Source: Symbiodinium natans (Eukaryota > Sar > Dinophyceae > Suessiales > Symbiodiniaceae). Taken from it: 64,000 nucleotides of DNA. Location of the stretch: NCBI GenBank assembly GCA_905221605.1, contig CAJNDS010002428.1, forward strand, positions 271,085 through 335,084, read 5' to 3'. The notes under the pieces are model-generated. The model ran no database searches. It saw only the letters and a program-made list of their open reading frames with translations, and was not told the origin of the DNA. Each line of letters starts with the position of its first letter. Positions within the stretch are counted from its first letter, which is position 1. Positions 21,901 through 35,800 of the stretch are shown piece after piece. Both the position numbers and the translations under genes were made by a program.

Positions 21901-24900
21901 GATCGCGGCTGAATTCTTGAGCATTGTTCATGCGACTGCTATCTTTGGGCCCTGAGTCCCTGAACCCCACAGGATCTGACCCCTTGCCTGAGACCCTAAA
22001 CCATGATCCCCGAAACCCTAAACCCCAAACCCCAAACCCCAAACCCTAAAAACCCTAAACCATTGAGCCCCTACATCCTGAAGGTTTTGACCCATATACT
22101 GCCAGACAACCCCATAAAGGCCCCTCGAGCCCTCAAGGCCCCAGGCCCGTGAAAATCCCAATCCCTGAGCCGGTTTAGGGTTTAGGGGTTTTGGGGTCTT
22201 TGGGGTTCAGGGTTTAGGGTTTAGGTGGTTTAATTTAAGGGTTTAGGGTTCAGGGTCTTTGGGTGTTGGGTGTTAGGTTTACAGCAGTTTTTGGCAACAG
22301 TGTCGACAAGCTACCGTGGGCTTTCTTGAGCTCAGGATTTCTCTAGATCGGATTTCAGGGTTTAGGGTCTACGGCTTTGGGTTTCGGATCGCAGGGTTTA
22401 AGGTTCGCCGTCTAGCACCACACTGCCAAGGCGGTATCCATGATATTTCCCATGTTCGAGCTGGTGATGTTCGTCTCAGCGTCCTTTCCTGAGACCCGGG
22501 GTTCGTGGAGGCTGCAGGGCTCTTTTTGCGTTGGGTATGGTTTCGGGTTTCAGGGACATAGGGCCAGTTCAAGGAGAATGGTGTTTTTGGATAGTTCGTG
22601 CTACATTTATATGGTTTCTAGCAGAAAGCTGTTCTTTAATGTCCTGGGGCCCCTGTATTCGTCATTTGTATTTGGTGGTTTCGGCGGGTTAGGGTGGAGA
22701 GGATGCAAAATGGAACAGCCCAGCTTCGCGAACCCTGAACCCTAGACCCTACACCCTGACCCCAATGTTTTACCTCAAACCCTTGTCCTGGAGCTAATCC
22801 GTAGCCCTGACATCCCCACACTTGTGCATTATGACCTTATTAACCCCTAGACCTTAACCCCCGAACCCGATACACGAAAACGAACGCCTGCTGTACATCT
22901 CAAGTTTGATATCTGGCTTGAAACAGCTTGGTGGAGCTTTAGGCTTTCCCTTGATGCCCGCACTGAACCCCCTCCCATATTCCAAAGCCCTGAAACACCC
23001 GCCGGACGCCAGACAGGGTTGCGGGGCAGGGTTTAGGCAACCCTAAACCCTAAACCGGGCTGGCGCGCTGAAAGGTGTGCCAGTTGTAGGTATATAAACT
23101 AAACCTAAACTCTAACCCTAGGGTTCGCAGTCGCAAGGTATTTGCCCCACATGGTGGCATGCTTGATTGTCCTGGCGACAATGGTGCGCAAACCGTTCAG
23201 AGTCTGCGCGCGGGCCTCGGGGGTTGAGTGGTTAGGGTTTAACCCTAAACCCTAAACCCTAAACCCCAAACCCTAAAGCCTAAACCCTAAACCCTAAACC
23301 CTAAACCCTAAACCCTAAACCCTAAACCCTAAACCCTAAACCGCAGGTTTTAGGGGCTTGGGGTTCTTAGGGTGGAGGGCTTCAGGGCTTTGGGGTTCTT
23401 GGGGTTGAGGGCTTTGGTGTTTGGGGGTTCTTAAGTGTTTGGGGTTCCGAGAGATGAGGGCTTTGGGGTTCTTGGGGTTTAGGGCGATAGGGCTTTTGCC
23501 AAATCCACAACCCGCCGTCCTGGAGAACATGGTCCTATAGTGCCAGTGCGACGACGGCACATCGCAAGCATCACTTGCAAGCATGGTCCAGGGCCAAAAG
23601 TAACGATTGTTCTGCTCTTCCCGAGGAGCACTGTCTTGGAGCAAGCCCTAAACTCCGAAACCCGGAACCCCGCAACCCTACGGCCCCGAAGCCCCAAACC
23701 CTTACCCATAAGAATCAGCGAACCCTCGGCTATTGATTCTTACTAGTTCTCAGTAGGGAATTAGAGAATCCCATCTTTAGCCCTTTAAGGATACCCTAAA
23801 CCCTAACACCCCAGGCAAGTTTCCCCCGCATGCAAGGCATGGGAAACCCCTCAGAACTTCCCGAATCCTTCGCTCCCAAGCCAATCAATGCCGGAACCTT
23901 GTACTTCAGGGATGCATGGGGTTGAGGGTTCACGGTTCAGGGCTCCACAAACCCCCCCCCCCCCTCCTACTACTTCGATTCTGGGAGGGACCCTTTTCTG
24001 GGAGGTTTGGAGGGGACGCTGTGATTCAAGATGCACGGGTTTAGGGGTTCAGGGTATACGGGCCCTAAACGCTGTATTCCCTAATCCCCAAACCTTCAAC
24101 CCTAAACCCAGGCGCTTAAGGGGGGGGCTTGGGTCCTCTTTGGGACGTTCGACCCTGAGTCTCTAAAGCCCTTCGCTGCCAGGTCTTAGTCCTTCCTGTG
24201 CTTGCGTGGAATGCTCAGAGGGAAGCACGCAGATGATGGGGTTTAGGGTTTCGGGTTTCGGGTTTCGGGTTTCGGGTTTGAGGTGAGTGTTTGGGGGGCA
24301 TGTCTCGGATGGACTTAGGGCTAGTAGAGCGCGCAGGGGGCTTGTTATGCAGCATCTGATAGGGCTTATAGGGTTTATAAGTTATGCTCAGGGTAAGGGC
24401 GTAGATATGCTGTATCCCGCCGCAAACAGTAGGGTTGAGATATTTAGGGTTCCGGGTTTCCAGGGCTGAGAAATCAGGCTTTGGGGCTGTAACAGAAAAA
24501 CTCAACCCTAAAACCCTCAAGCCTATTCCCTCGCCCAAACACTTGTATGTTCAAGCCCAGACGCCGCACTCTTCAGACCCCTAAACCCTAAACCCTGAAC
24601 CCTAAACCCTAAACCCCAAACCCTAAGGCTCCAAGCCCCAGGCAGCCGCTCGACCCTTGTAACTCTTAATGGAGCTCAGCACAGGTTCCCGTATTTAGGG
24701 TGGTGCAGGGTTTAGGGTTTAGGGTTTAGGGTTTAGGGTTTAGGGTTTTGGGTTTTGGGTTTAGGGTTTAGGGTTTAGGGTTTAGGGTTTACGGTTTAGG
24801 GTTTAGGGCTGCAGTTTGGTAAGGAGAAACAGGCGAAACCCAGACTCTTCCGAACCCGTTCCCTGCGCCTTCACTAGCAGAACGATCCGCAACCTACTCT

Positions 24901-25573
24901 TTACTCTCCCGAGACTAGGAGCCTAAGTACGTTACAATGTCATCCCCGCAATAAATCCTTCTATCATTACAACTAGAGACTGAGTTGGCCCCCTATGTGT
25001 TCCAAATTGAGTGGGTTTTCCGAGCTTGGGGCTCAGTACCCTAAAATTATGAGTGGAGTGTTTTTTGCGGCACTACCCCTATTCTGGGAAACAACTATAA
25101 CCATATGACCCAAAGCAGTCATGAGACGGCTGACGTGCCACCAGGTTCTTGTTCCTGTGCGCGTTTGCCGTGATGGAATCGCGATGGGATGCGGAGGCGC
25201 CCATCTCGGTGGTTGTTTTGGTTTTGGCTTAGGGCGCAGGATTTTGTTTTCATCGATTTCGATCCTCTTGGGCGAGTCTAGCAGGCGGCCCACCCTTTAA
25301 AACGAAGAGCCTTCAAAAAAATTGAACCCCGCAAGTTGTACAGATGGGGTTGAAAAGGTTCACAGAGTTGTGGGCTCTAGGGTTCAAGCCCTGAGCCCTG
25401 AAATCCAACCGCCTCCCAAAAAAAACATCCTGATTCCCCCCAGTGTATTGTATGTAAAAAAATGTACATATGTATATATATATATATATGTGTATATATC
25501 TTTATTTTTGTGTGAGGGATCACTAAACCCGAAACCCTAAACCCTTAAACAAGCCACAGCCCTCCGCTTGCAG
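18972..25573. other. Long intron or intergenic stretch, no confident exon
   Basis: Holds G-type (19505-19590, 21460-21690, 24700-24810) and C-type (21270-21360, 23240-23345) telomeric arrays, a partial family 2 repeat (21105-21185) and unique DNA at 19600-21100 with overlapping frames on both strands but no recognised domain. A short open stretch at 23120-23215 between an AG and a GCGCG has coding-like composition on both strands and is left unassigned. Confidence 0.45.
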
Positions 25574-25627
25574 GCCGAGGGGTACGACATGAACCAGCCC
25601 TCGCTGAGGGAAGCGCTGGAGGACAGG
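25574..25627 (+). CDS. Methyltransferase gene exon a
   Basis: Acceptor CTTGCAG, GC donor at 25628. Reads AEGYDMNQPSLREALEDR, phase 0 at both ends. G-type telomeric repeats follow the donor. Confidence 0.7.
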
Positions 25628-28600
25628 GCCAGGGGCTGTCGGGTTCATGGTTTAGGGTTTAGGGTTCGGGGTCTACGGTTTAGGGTTCAGGGTTTAGGGG
25701 TTAGGCTTCAAGGGTTCAGGGTTCAGGGTATTGTGTCACGCCTGTGACCGCAGAGAAGCTACATCACTGGGTTTGTCAGTGTACTGGGGCGGGCCGTACC
25801 TACAGTCGCCTAGGGCGCCCTCCAAAGGGGAACTTGCCCGATTCGTTGGGCAAATTTGCTATTCTTGAGGAGACCGGTTGCCCAGGCAAATTCATGAGCT
25901 GAATGTAGCATGTCAAGCCTAAAACCCCTAAGCCTTAAGCCCCCCGTGAAATCAGAAAGAGCATGGGATGGAAGCTTCAGTTCAACTCGTTAGGCACTGG
26001 GTGGGTAACCTTCAACCTTTCGGGGTAGTATAGAGCCCCTTAAAACCCAAAGGCTAACCTTTTTTCCCCTAGGGAACTCAGCACCTAAGACTCGTGTTGA
26101 GCAGGACTACATCTCCACCGGCAAGGGAGACCTGCATGAAATCTTGGAAGGCCGTCTTTTTTTGCACTTCGAGCCTGGTTGCGTAGGAGAGGCACGCGAA
26201 GCTTCAAAACCCTAAGCCCCAAGCGCTAAGCCCTAAACCCTAAACCCCAAACCCCTTAGAATGGGAGACCGGGAGACCATATGCGAGACGCCCACGCGGC
26301 TCCGACTCCTAACAAAGTCCGCGGAACCCTCACAAGTCCTCAGCCTCCTAATCCCCAAAGCCCCGGATTCTGACTAGGTTGGCCCTTGGGACATTTCATA
26401 TTTTCTTTTATTGGGTTTAAGAGGAGGATATTTAGGAATATTTTTCAGAGTGTCGCAGGAGCCAACCTAGCCGAAAGGTGGAAGCTACAAAGCCGGGTTT
26501 ACGGTTTGGGGTATAGGCAGCCTAATGTAGAGGTTGGAATTATTCCTTTGATAGTACTCCCTTGTGGTCCTTCTATATATATATGTATATATATATATAG
26601 ATAGTTCGACGATAAAGACCCCCCGAAACCGTATGCCAATTATCATGAAGGCCCCTATCTGGGGGTTTCCAAATTTTGTGGTACCTTGTTGGGTCCTTGT
26701 TTCCAGGGAATCCTACTATTTGGGGGGTCTATTTTGGGGAGTCCCCCCCCCCCCCGTCTTTTGCTTGTACACCCCCCATATGAAGCCCAAAATCCGCCAG
26801 GTCTGATAGCCCTAAACCCTAAACCCTAAACCCTAAACCCCAAACCCTAAACCCCAAATCCGACCAGGTCACAAGTATCCCCCTGTCTTCGGGAAGACAG
26901 AGCTCCAACGCTACCTTCGCACCTGGCTGGGCAAGAGCGCCCGCCGGCTCAACATTAGGGTTTAGGGTTTAGGGTTTAGGGTCTTTTTTTCTGTTCCTGG
27001 GGCTACGGAGTTGTTCGACACGGGATTTTTGGGCTATGGGGTTCGGGGAGTTTGGGGGCGAATTTTCGGTATCAGGAAATGGTTGAGGGCAGGGTTTGGG
27101 CCGGGGGGGAGGGAGAAGCTCCCCCAAAACTGGAACTCGAAGTCCTCTCCTGGGCCCCTCGTGGGTTTAGGGTTTAGGGTTTAGGGCTATGAAACGATGG
27201 GGAAATTTGGTGGTCGGCTGGCTAAGGTCTTCCACGACACGGACCAGGACGCTGACTACCTCCCTGAGGCCGCTTAGGGCTTAGGGCTAGAGGCTCTAAG
27301 TCCTAGGGTTTAGGGTTTAGGACACCCTGCAACCCTAAATCCTAAACCCAAAGCCCAATGTTTTTCGAGGGCTCAGGACCCTAAACCCCCAAGTCTGAGA
27401 GGGGGAACCCTGAAGCCTTCAAGGATTTCGGGTTTAGAGTTTCGGGTTTAAGGTCATCAGGTTACAGGTTCCAGGAAACCCTCTTGACTGGAAGGTCTCA
27501 GGGGTACTTCTAAGTAGGGCAACAGTAAGTGGTACATGCAACCATACTTCCCGAATCCCTGACCCCCAAACCCCCCAAACCCCCCCAAACACATAGCCCT
27601 AAGCCCTAAATAACTAAGCTGTCCTCGAACCTTGAAGTATGGAGGGGCAGTGTGCAGGGGGAACCTTGCAGCGGTTTCCGGCTTTAGGTTTGCCTGGTTG
27701 GCTTTGAGGACCCTAAACCCCCTAAACCCTAAACCCTAAACCCTAAACCCTAAACCCGCAACCTTAAAAAACCTCGGCCGAGAGCCCCCATGCGGATCCC
27801 AAAGCCCAGTAGCCAATAGCCTCGAGGCACCCTCATCATAATGTGGCTGCTGGCTTAAGTTCAGGGTACTTTGTCAGGATCTCTTTTTGAGGTGTACTTT
27901 TTGTAGCTGGAGAGTACTTCAAGGGCCATCATCTAGGTCCACGCAGATGTTGGTCTTAGGTTTTGGAGGGTGCTTTTTGGCCTGGACAATAGGGGAATAC
28001 CTCTATGGATCCAGGGACGGCTTCCTCCTCATATTTATCCACCCGCTTGGGCCTCACCGAGCCCTCTGCAGTCCCAAGCCCTATGCCCAAGGCCCTAAGC
28101 CCGAAAAGCCCTAAACCCTGGAAGCCCTAAACCCCAGGCCCTATCTTTCCAGGCCTACAACAAGGGAGATGACTGGTTCGAGGCCACGCTTGGCGAGCCT
28201 ATGGTCTACACCGGGGCGATCTACACAGGCGCCCGGTGAGTTGAGCTTTCGAATTTGGGGGTTTGGGCTTCAGGGCTTGGGGTTTATAAACCCCAAACCC
28301 TAGGCCCTACAGCCTTCGGAGCTTTTGGGTTTGGGCGTATGTATAGGGTTCAAGGCCCAGTTGCTTGGCTCCCTTCTAGCGCCATCAAACATAAAGGCGC
28401 CACTAGCTACAGTAGGCCCTTGCGACATGCTATACTTTTCCCTTATTGGAGTTAAGAGGATCATGTTCAGGAAAAGTGTTTCACAGGGTATTAAAGGGTC
28501 GGGGCTGCTAACAACTGCCTCAAGTCTTGACCTTCTCGCCCAAAGTGTCAAAACGCATGCGTCTGCCTTGTTTCGTACTGAATTTGGGCGTTGGGCGGTT

Positions 28601-30771
28601 GTTGATAAGGGCTGGGGCTAGGGTATAGGTTCTATTTCTTGCTTGGAACTTCCCTTCTTTTGGCCGGACCGGAGTTTAGTATGTAGAGACGACCCCCAAA
28701 AACCCCTCCAAAGCACCGGACAGTTCTCCAGGTAATGAGACGATGTGGTCCGCGCAGCACAAGAAGAAGCTTGCCGCAGTTGGCAGGGCTCTGGTTTTCA
28801 GGCTTATAAGGTTCATAGTATAGGGTCCTTCATCATTAGAATAGGTTTTGGGCGCCATTATCGTATGGCTATATAGAGACCAAATGTAGTCTCCCTCGGA
28901 TATCGACACCACCCAAACAGGGACTTACCGCAATGACGATAATCCATTTTGGCCGACCGTGCGGTAAGCCTGACTACATGTGGGTCTGACACGCGACACA
29001 AGATGCCCCAAGAACTCGCTCAAGACTGAGGCTTGAGTTCATCGCGCACGCCCTGGGCGTGCAGCCGGGCGACAAGGCCCGCCCGCACCAACTTCGGAGT
29101 TTTGGGTTTAAGGTTTAGGGTTTAGAGTTTAGGGTTTAGGGTTTAGGGTTTAGGGCCTGCCAAGCTCAGAAAACACAGCCGGTCGTACTTGAACCCGTAG
29201 ATCCTCAAGCCCGAAACCGGCAATGCCAAACCCCTGCACACCCAAACATCCCGGGTTACTCTGTCAACCCTATATGCCTATAAGCCCAGACGCCGAAACC
29301 TACCATGAGATCCTGCCAAACTCGGAGCTCCTAAACTTACGGCCTAAAATCTAAATCTTAAACCCTAAACCCTAAACTCTGAACCCCCCCCCCCCCTGTG
29401 CCGAAGGCCCTGGAGATCGGCTGTGGCTGGGGCCGCCTCTCGAACTACTTGGCCGGCAAGGGCGCCAAGGTCACAGGCGCCCTGGGGTTTAGGGTTTGGG
29501 TTTAGGGTTTAGGGTTTAGGGTTTAGAGTTTAGGATTCAGGGTTTAGGGTTTAGGGCTTAGGGTTTAGGGTTTAGGGTTGGATGGAGGGGGTTGCTGGGG
29601 TTTCTGTAAGCTGTTTTGGGGTTTCGCTTGGCCTTAGAGGTTTTGGAGATAGCTTAGGCCTATTGGGCTGGATCGGGTCTGCAGTCTTTCTAGGATTTAC
29701 CCTATATCTAAGCATAATACAACATACCCCAAACCCGCACCTCTTGACCTATAAAGGAAGAATACAAGGAAGGACTTTCCCATGTGTTGAATATTTCTTA
29801 GACTATAAAGCTCACGGGAGTAGGGAATAGGTTCTTCTGATTCTGATCCTAAGGGGAGTATACGGTATGGCTGGGCTCTAAGCGCTAAACCCTGAACCCT
29901 GAACCCTAAACCTGAATTGTGGGCTCCTTTGTAGCTGGGAAAAGCAGAATTAGAGCTAAAAGCCCGGTCTAATCAACCATCGTCAACCTATTATAAACCC
30001 TGTAACCCCTTAAACCACCCCAAGCTCCAACCTCCAGCCTAAACCCTACACCCTCAACCCTCCGCCCTCAACCCTAAACCCTAAACCCTAAACCCTAAAC
30101 CCTAAACCCTAAGCCCTAAGCCCTAAACCCTAAACCCTAAACCCTAAACCCTAACCCCTAACCCCTAACCCCTAACCCCTAAACCCTAAACCCTAAACCC
30201 TAAACCCTACGCCACGAAGCCCCGGAGCACTTCTTTCAGGCGTGACCATGTCGTCGGACCAGCAGGCCTACGCAAAGCGAATGAGTTGCTCGGGCCAATT
30301 TTCAGGCATGTTCATGTACACCTTGCTATTTGGGGGTTTCCGAAAATAAAAGGGATCCTGAATATAGACCCCCAAATCGTAGGATTCCTTTTGAATACGG
30401 ACCGCAAGAAGGTACCCTTAATGTCGGAAACAGCATGCTTAAAGTGTAGAGTTTCGACACACGCATGAATGACTTGAATAAATAGACACGCTACTCGTAG
30501 TACGTAAGAACATGCATGATAGGTAGATCGATTGCAGGATGTCGAAGATTCAGGGCGTCGGGGGATGTGCCTGGAGTCACCTGTATTCCTGTAGTAGGGG
30601 CGCTTGCAGGCGGAGGGTTTTCAATGGGAACCCTAGACGTACAAGGGCTTAGTGTTCAGGTTTGAGGGTTTCGACATGGCCTAGCCATCTCAAGCAAGCA
30701 GAGTCCAATTAGACTTGCTTTACAGGTTGCAGGCGGAGGGGTGTCTTTTCATCCTGTTTTTGTTTTTGTTT

Positions 30772-30803
<32 letters not shown>

Positions 30804-32840
30804 GTAGGGTTTAGGGTTCCATTCCTGGGACTGAGAGCCAGTACCGCCCCAGGATCCCTGAGCTCTGAGCTCTGGACCCTGACCCATTCAAGCCTTAAGC
30901 CCTAAGCCCCAAGCCCTAAACCGAAACCCTAAACCCTACACCCTACACCCAAAACCCTAACCGTAAACCCCCCCCCCCCACCCCCCCCCCCCAACCCAAA
31001 CCCCACCCAAACCCCACCCAAACCCCCCCCCCCCCCCCCCCCCCCCAAACCCCCCCCCCCCCAAACCCCCCCCCCCCCAAACCCCCCCCCCCAAACCCCC
31101 CCCCAAACCCCCCCCCAAACCCCCCCCCCAACCCCCCCCCCCAAACCAAACCCCCCCCCCCAAACCCCCCCCCCCCCCCAAAACCCCCCCCCCCAACCCC
31201 CCCCCCCCAAATAATAAGATTCCGTTACAAGACGGACCCAAGAAGGTACCCCTCATATCGTAAACCCCATATTGGTACCATAGTCGTAGTAGCATAATAG
31301 CAGTATTGCCCTCATAGTAGCAAGAAAATAGTAGTAGCAATAAGAGCAACGCACGACTCCACCTCCTGTGGACCAAGGCGCTTCCTTGAAAAACAGCGGC
31401 CTGGCTTCTTTCTACTGGGCTTTGGGGGTCTTTAGGCTTTAGAAGTTTAATATAAGCCTTACCCTTCACCCTAAACCCTAAATTGCTGAGGGTTTGCGGC
31501 GTTCAGAGAGTTTCGGGTCGAGGGAGTATCCGGAATTGGGGGCTTGAGGGAATGCAGAGCTCAGGAGTTTTTAGGGGATGATGGTGTTTAGGGTTTGGGG
31601 TTCAGGTTTGGGGTTTTAGGGTGTAGGGTTTAGGGGGAGTTAAGGGCTTTGTAGGGTTTAGGACATATAGCCACAAAAACTTCTTCAGGGTTTTGGGGCT
31701 GCAGCGATAGCGCCTCCGAGACGACAACGTGGAGATCCTCCTCACGAACTTCTTCGACCTTCAGCTTCCGGAGCTTTAGGGGTTTTGGGGGGTTTTGGGG
31801 GGTTTTGGGGTTTTGGGGTTTTGGGGTTTTGGGTTTTCCTTTGGGTTTTCCTTTGGGGGGGGGGGGGTTGGGGGGGGTTGGGGGGTTTGGGGGTTTTTGG
31901 GGGGTTTTTGGGGGGTTTTGGGGGGGTTTTGGGGGTTTTGGGGGGTTTTGGGGGGTTTTGGGGTGTTTGGGGGCTTTTGGGGGATTTTGGGGGTTTTGGG
32001 GGGGTTTTGTGGGGTTCAGGGTTTAGGGTTTGAGGCTTTCGAGTTCAGGGTTTTGGGGCTGAGGGCCTTTTTAACTAAGCTAGGGCTTAGGCCGTTTAAC
32101 GTTTGGGTTCGTGCAGTGTCACCTACCGTCACCTACCGCCTCCTGATATCCACCGCCCCCCACCCCCCGCTCCCCCCCCCCCCGCCCGCTCGAAAAACTC
32201 CTAGACTGTTGGCAGGACAAGTCCTTCAAGGTCATCTCTTCCGTGGAGATGGCCGAGCACGTGGGCATCAGGCCTCGCGAGCCTAAGTCTTGAGAGCCCT
32301 CAGACCCTTAAAAGGGTCGCGCAAGGGTACAGGGTGATGTGGCTTCGAGGTGGGGGGCTTAGGATGCAGGATCGAAACCCTACACTGCGTGCCCTCCTAC
32401 AGCCTAAACCCTAAAAGCCTGAATACGCTGTCTTAACAAGAAAGCCCTAAGATGCCCTGACCCGGAACGAGCCTACGCCAGGAACTACAACAAGTTCCTC
32501 AAGAAGGCCGGAGTGCGCTTTAGTGGTCAGAGGGCTTGCTTCTTTGGGGGGCTACTTAGGTATACCAGGGATTAGAAGGAATATATATATATATATAAAT
32601 ATTATATATATTATATAATATATATGTATTATATATTATATAATATATATATATATATATATATTATAGGATTTATATAGGTGAATAAGGTTTAGGGTCC
32701 CGAGAAATTAAAGGGTTCTGAAGTACCTATGGGCCCTTGGGTTTCATGAGGGACCCTAGAAAGGGCATTGGAGCCCGAAGCTGCCATTCGATGATTATTT
32801 CCCAAAATAGGGGTACCCCTTTCGTACCCTTAAAGGGACC

Positions 32841-32871
<31 letters not shown>

Positions 32872-35800
32872 AAAAAAAAAAAAAAGAAAAGGTACCCCTA
32901 TTTCCGGAAACCCCCCATATGGCAATATGGGTGGTCCTCTAAATTAGGGGTCCTTTTTGTTGGGTCCTTTTTCTGGGTGCCGTGCTATGTTCAGGAGGAC
33001 CCCAAACAGGGACCCCACTCTAGAGAACAATATGGCTCTTACGATTGCTATTTCTGTTGGCTGCAAATATTACTCCCTCCGAATGCAATTGACACCCGCA
33101 CTGATGGCAAACTGGGGTCCCAGCAGCCCTGGACAAACGACTCGGGCTTAGGAAAACACAAAAGAACCTTAGAGAACCTCCCCCAACCTGGCCCCCAACA
33201 CATAATCACTATACCTATACTTAATGAGTGGATCTACCCACAAACTCACAGCACCCCGGGAACCTCCAGAGTCAGGTTGAGGGTGCAGAGTTTAGGGCTC
33301 AGGGCCTCGGGCTAAGGAGGTTGCTCGAAATTCGGGGGCCCCCGAAAACCCTTAAAACCTGAATCCTTGCCACAGGTGCACAGCCTCTTGGCGGATGATG
33401 GCACCTTCTATCTCCAGGCCGGCGATTCCTGCGCCGACCCACCAGCTTGGGGGTCAGGGCTTTTGGCTGGAGCGAAAACCTAGCAGGAAAGTAAACCCTG
33501 AGCCCTAGACCCCTAAACACCTAAACCCCAACCCCTACACCCCTACACCCCTACACCCCTACACCCCTGAACCCCTAAACCCCTAAACCCCTAAAGCCTA
33601 CAAGCCCCAAACCCGAAACCCCCAAATAACTCCTTGGATGTCCAATGTCGAAGGGAGTGGACCCGCCCTGGGCAGGTCGCCGGCTTGCCCCGAGGCTATG
33701 CAACCGGCCTGGATTCCTGGCCTCTTCTTTTTTTGTTTTCTGGTTTTTGGTAGGGTTTAGGGTTTAGGGTTTGGGGTTTAGGGTGTAGGGTTTAGGGTGG
33801 GGGGAAAGGGGTTGCGACACTGTACAGCAACTTTTGATGCCATCCTATATGCCCTCAGACTTTGTCAGAAAAAGCCTGGCTCTGGCTCTGTATGTCACTG
33901 CGTTTTACAAATTGGCGGTGCTTTTGTTACACGATTTGTTGCGGAGTGGTTTGCAACCATGTTCATTCAAAGCGCGCGAAGCCGCAAGAACCGATGCCCG
34001 GAATTAACAGTCAACACGTAAGTTGCGCAGCCGGGGTCCCTAAGGCCCTTAAAGGCCTTGGCAGATGGAGGCGGAGGCAGCTTTACCTACTATTTGCATA
34101 AGAACCCCCCCCAAAAAAAAAGATAATACTCCCTATGTTACCCTTATAAGGAAGATTTTTTTTTTTTTTTTTTTTTTTGGGGGGGGGGGGGGGGCTCTTC
34201 AGCAATTTGTAGTTACGACATGCTAGCGCAACATAGCCGTGAATACTGCTGCAATCGCCCATGTTGTGATCAAAGAGCACTCAGTAAGCACGGGTGTTCA
34301 GAACCACAAGACTAGGTAGGCCTTGGGATGTATATTGCCCCTTATTGGGTTTCAGAGGGGGTTTTAAGGGCCTTCCTAGAAAGCCCAAGTGACTCGCTTG
34401 GTTGCGACCTGGTCCCTTGCCGGACCTTCATCCTCGCGACCTGCACCCCGAAACCACAGATCCCTCACTGAGCTCCATAAACCCTAAAACCCTAAAACCC
34501 CAAAGCCCTAAAACCCTAAAGCCCTAAAGCCCTAAAACTCTACAGCCCTAAAACCCTAAAACCCTACAACCCTAAAACCCTAAAACCCTAAAACCCCTAA
34601 AACCCCAAAAACCCGAGAACCCCAAAAACCCGAGAACCCTAAAACCCCAAAACCCCAAAACCCTCAACCCCTAAAACCCGAAAGCCCTCATAAACCCACA
34701 ACAAAGCCCAAAACCCCAAAACCCCAAATCCTCAAACCCTCAACCCCCAAAATCGCTAGCCTCTAACCCGAAAACCCCAAAACCCTGAAACCCCAAAATC
34801 TTAAACCCTAAACCCTAAACCCTAAACCCTAAACCCTAAACCCTAAACCCTAAACCCTAAACCCTAAACCCTACACCCTAAACCCTAAACCCTAAACCCT
34901 AAACCCTAAACCCTAAACCCTAAACCCTAAACCCTAAACCCTAAACCCTAAACCCCCAAAATCGTAAGCCTCAACCTGAAGCCCTGGTGCCCTGGGAAGC
35001 CTAGCTTCCGAGGTTCATGGTACTTACCAACCATTTTTGGCTGTACTTGTAACCAGATTAGGGCACTTCAGGGGCTTATAAGTGGGTTATAGGTACACTT
35101 ATAATTGGTTAATATGTACCCCTAAACCCTAAACCGTAAACCCTGAACCCTAAACCCTGAACCCTGAACCCTGAGCTCTGAACCTTGAACCCTGAACCCT
35201 GAACCCCGAACCCTGAACCTCCAAGTAGCTTCCGAGGTTACAATCACTACGAGGACTTGGCAGCTGCCTCAGAGCCATGGGATCCCTCGCGGTGTGCGGG
35301 GGTTGAGGGATCAGGGGGGTTTAGGGTTTAGGGTTTGCGTCTAGGGTTTAGGGCTTAGGGCTCAGGGTTTAGGGGGTTGAGGGACCAGGGGGTTGATGGA
35401 TCAGGTGACGGGCTTAGGACCCTCCATAAGCTGCCAGAAGCCTTGAACCCTAAGCCTTAAGTCAGGATATCCCAGGCACGAATCGTGTGACGATGTTTTT
35501 GCAGTGGTCGAACCTTCCCCGGAATCGGTCTGCGTTGCGGGTAAGTCCGTCTAGGGTTCTGGGTTTAACGTTACAGACTTCGGCTTGAAACAGAATCTTA
35601 AGCCCTTGAACCCTGGGCCCGAAAGCCCAAGCCCTGAACCCTAAAGCCAAGCCCTGAAGCCTAAACCCTAAACCCTAAACCCTAAACCCTAAACCCTAAA
35701 CCCTAAACCCTAAACCCTAAACCCTAAACCCTAAACCCTAAACCCCAAACCCTGAACCCTAAACCCTAAACCCTAAACTCTCTGAAGGTGTGGGGGCTGT

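Noticed and set aside
28944-28953. CCATTTTGGC, a 10-nt internal match to the dinoflagellate spliced leader
   Set aside because: The sequence after it does not continue as TCAAG and there is no nearby exon start; expected by chance at this length in 64 kb.
30929-31469. Glycine-rich proteins on the minus strand
   Set aside because: Read through the C-run/AAA array; composition is fully explained by the repeat.
31785-32286. Gly/Phe/Trp/Leu-rich frames on the + strand
   Set aside because: Read through the GGGGTTTT array. Only the part around 32216-32271 is real coding sequence, and in a gene with different exon borders.
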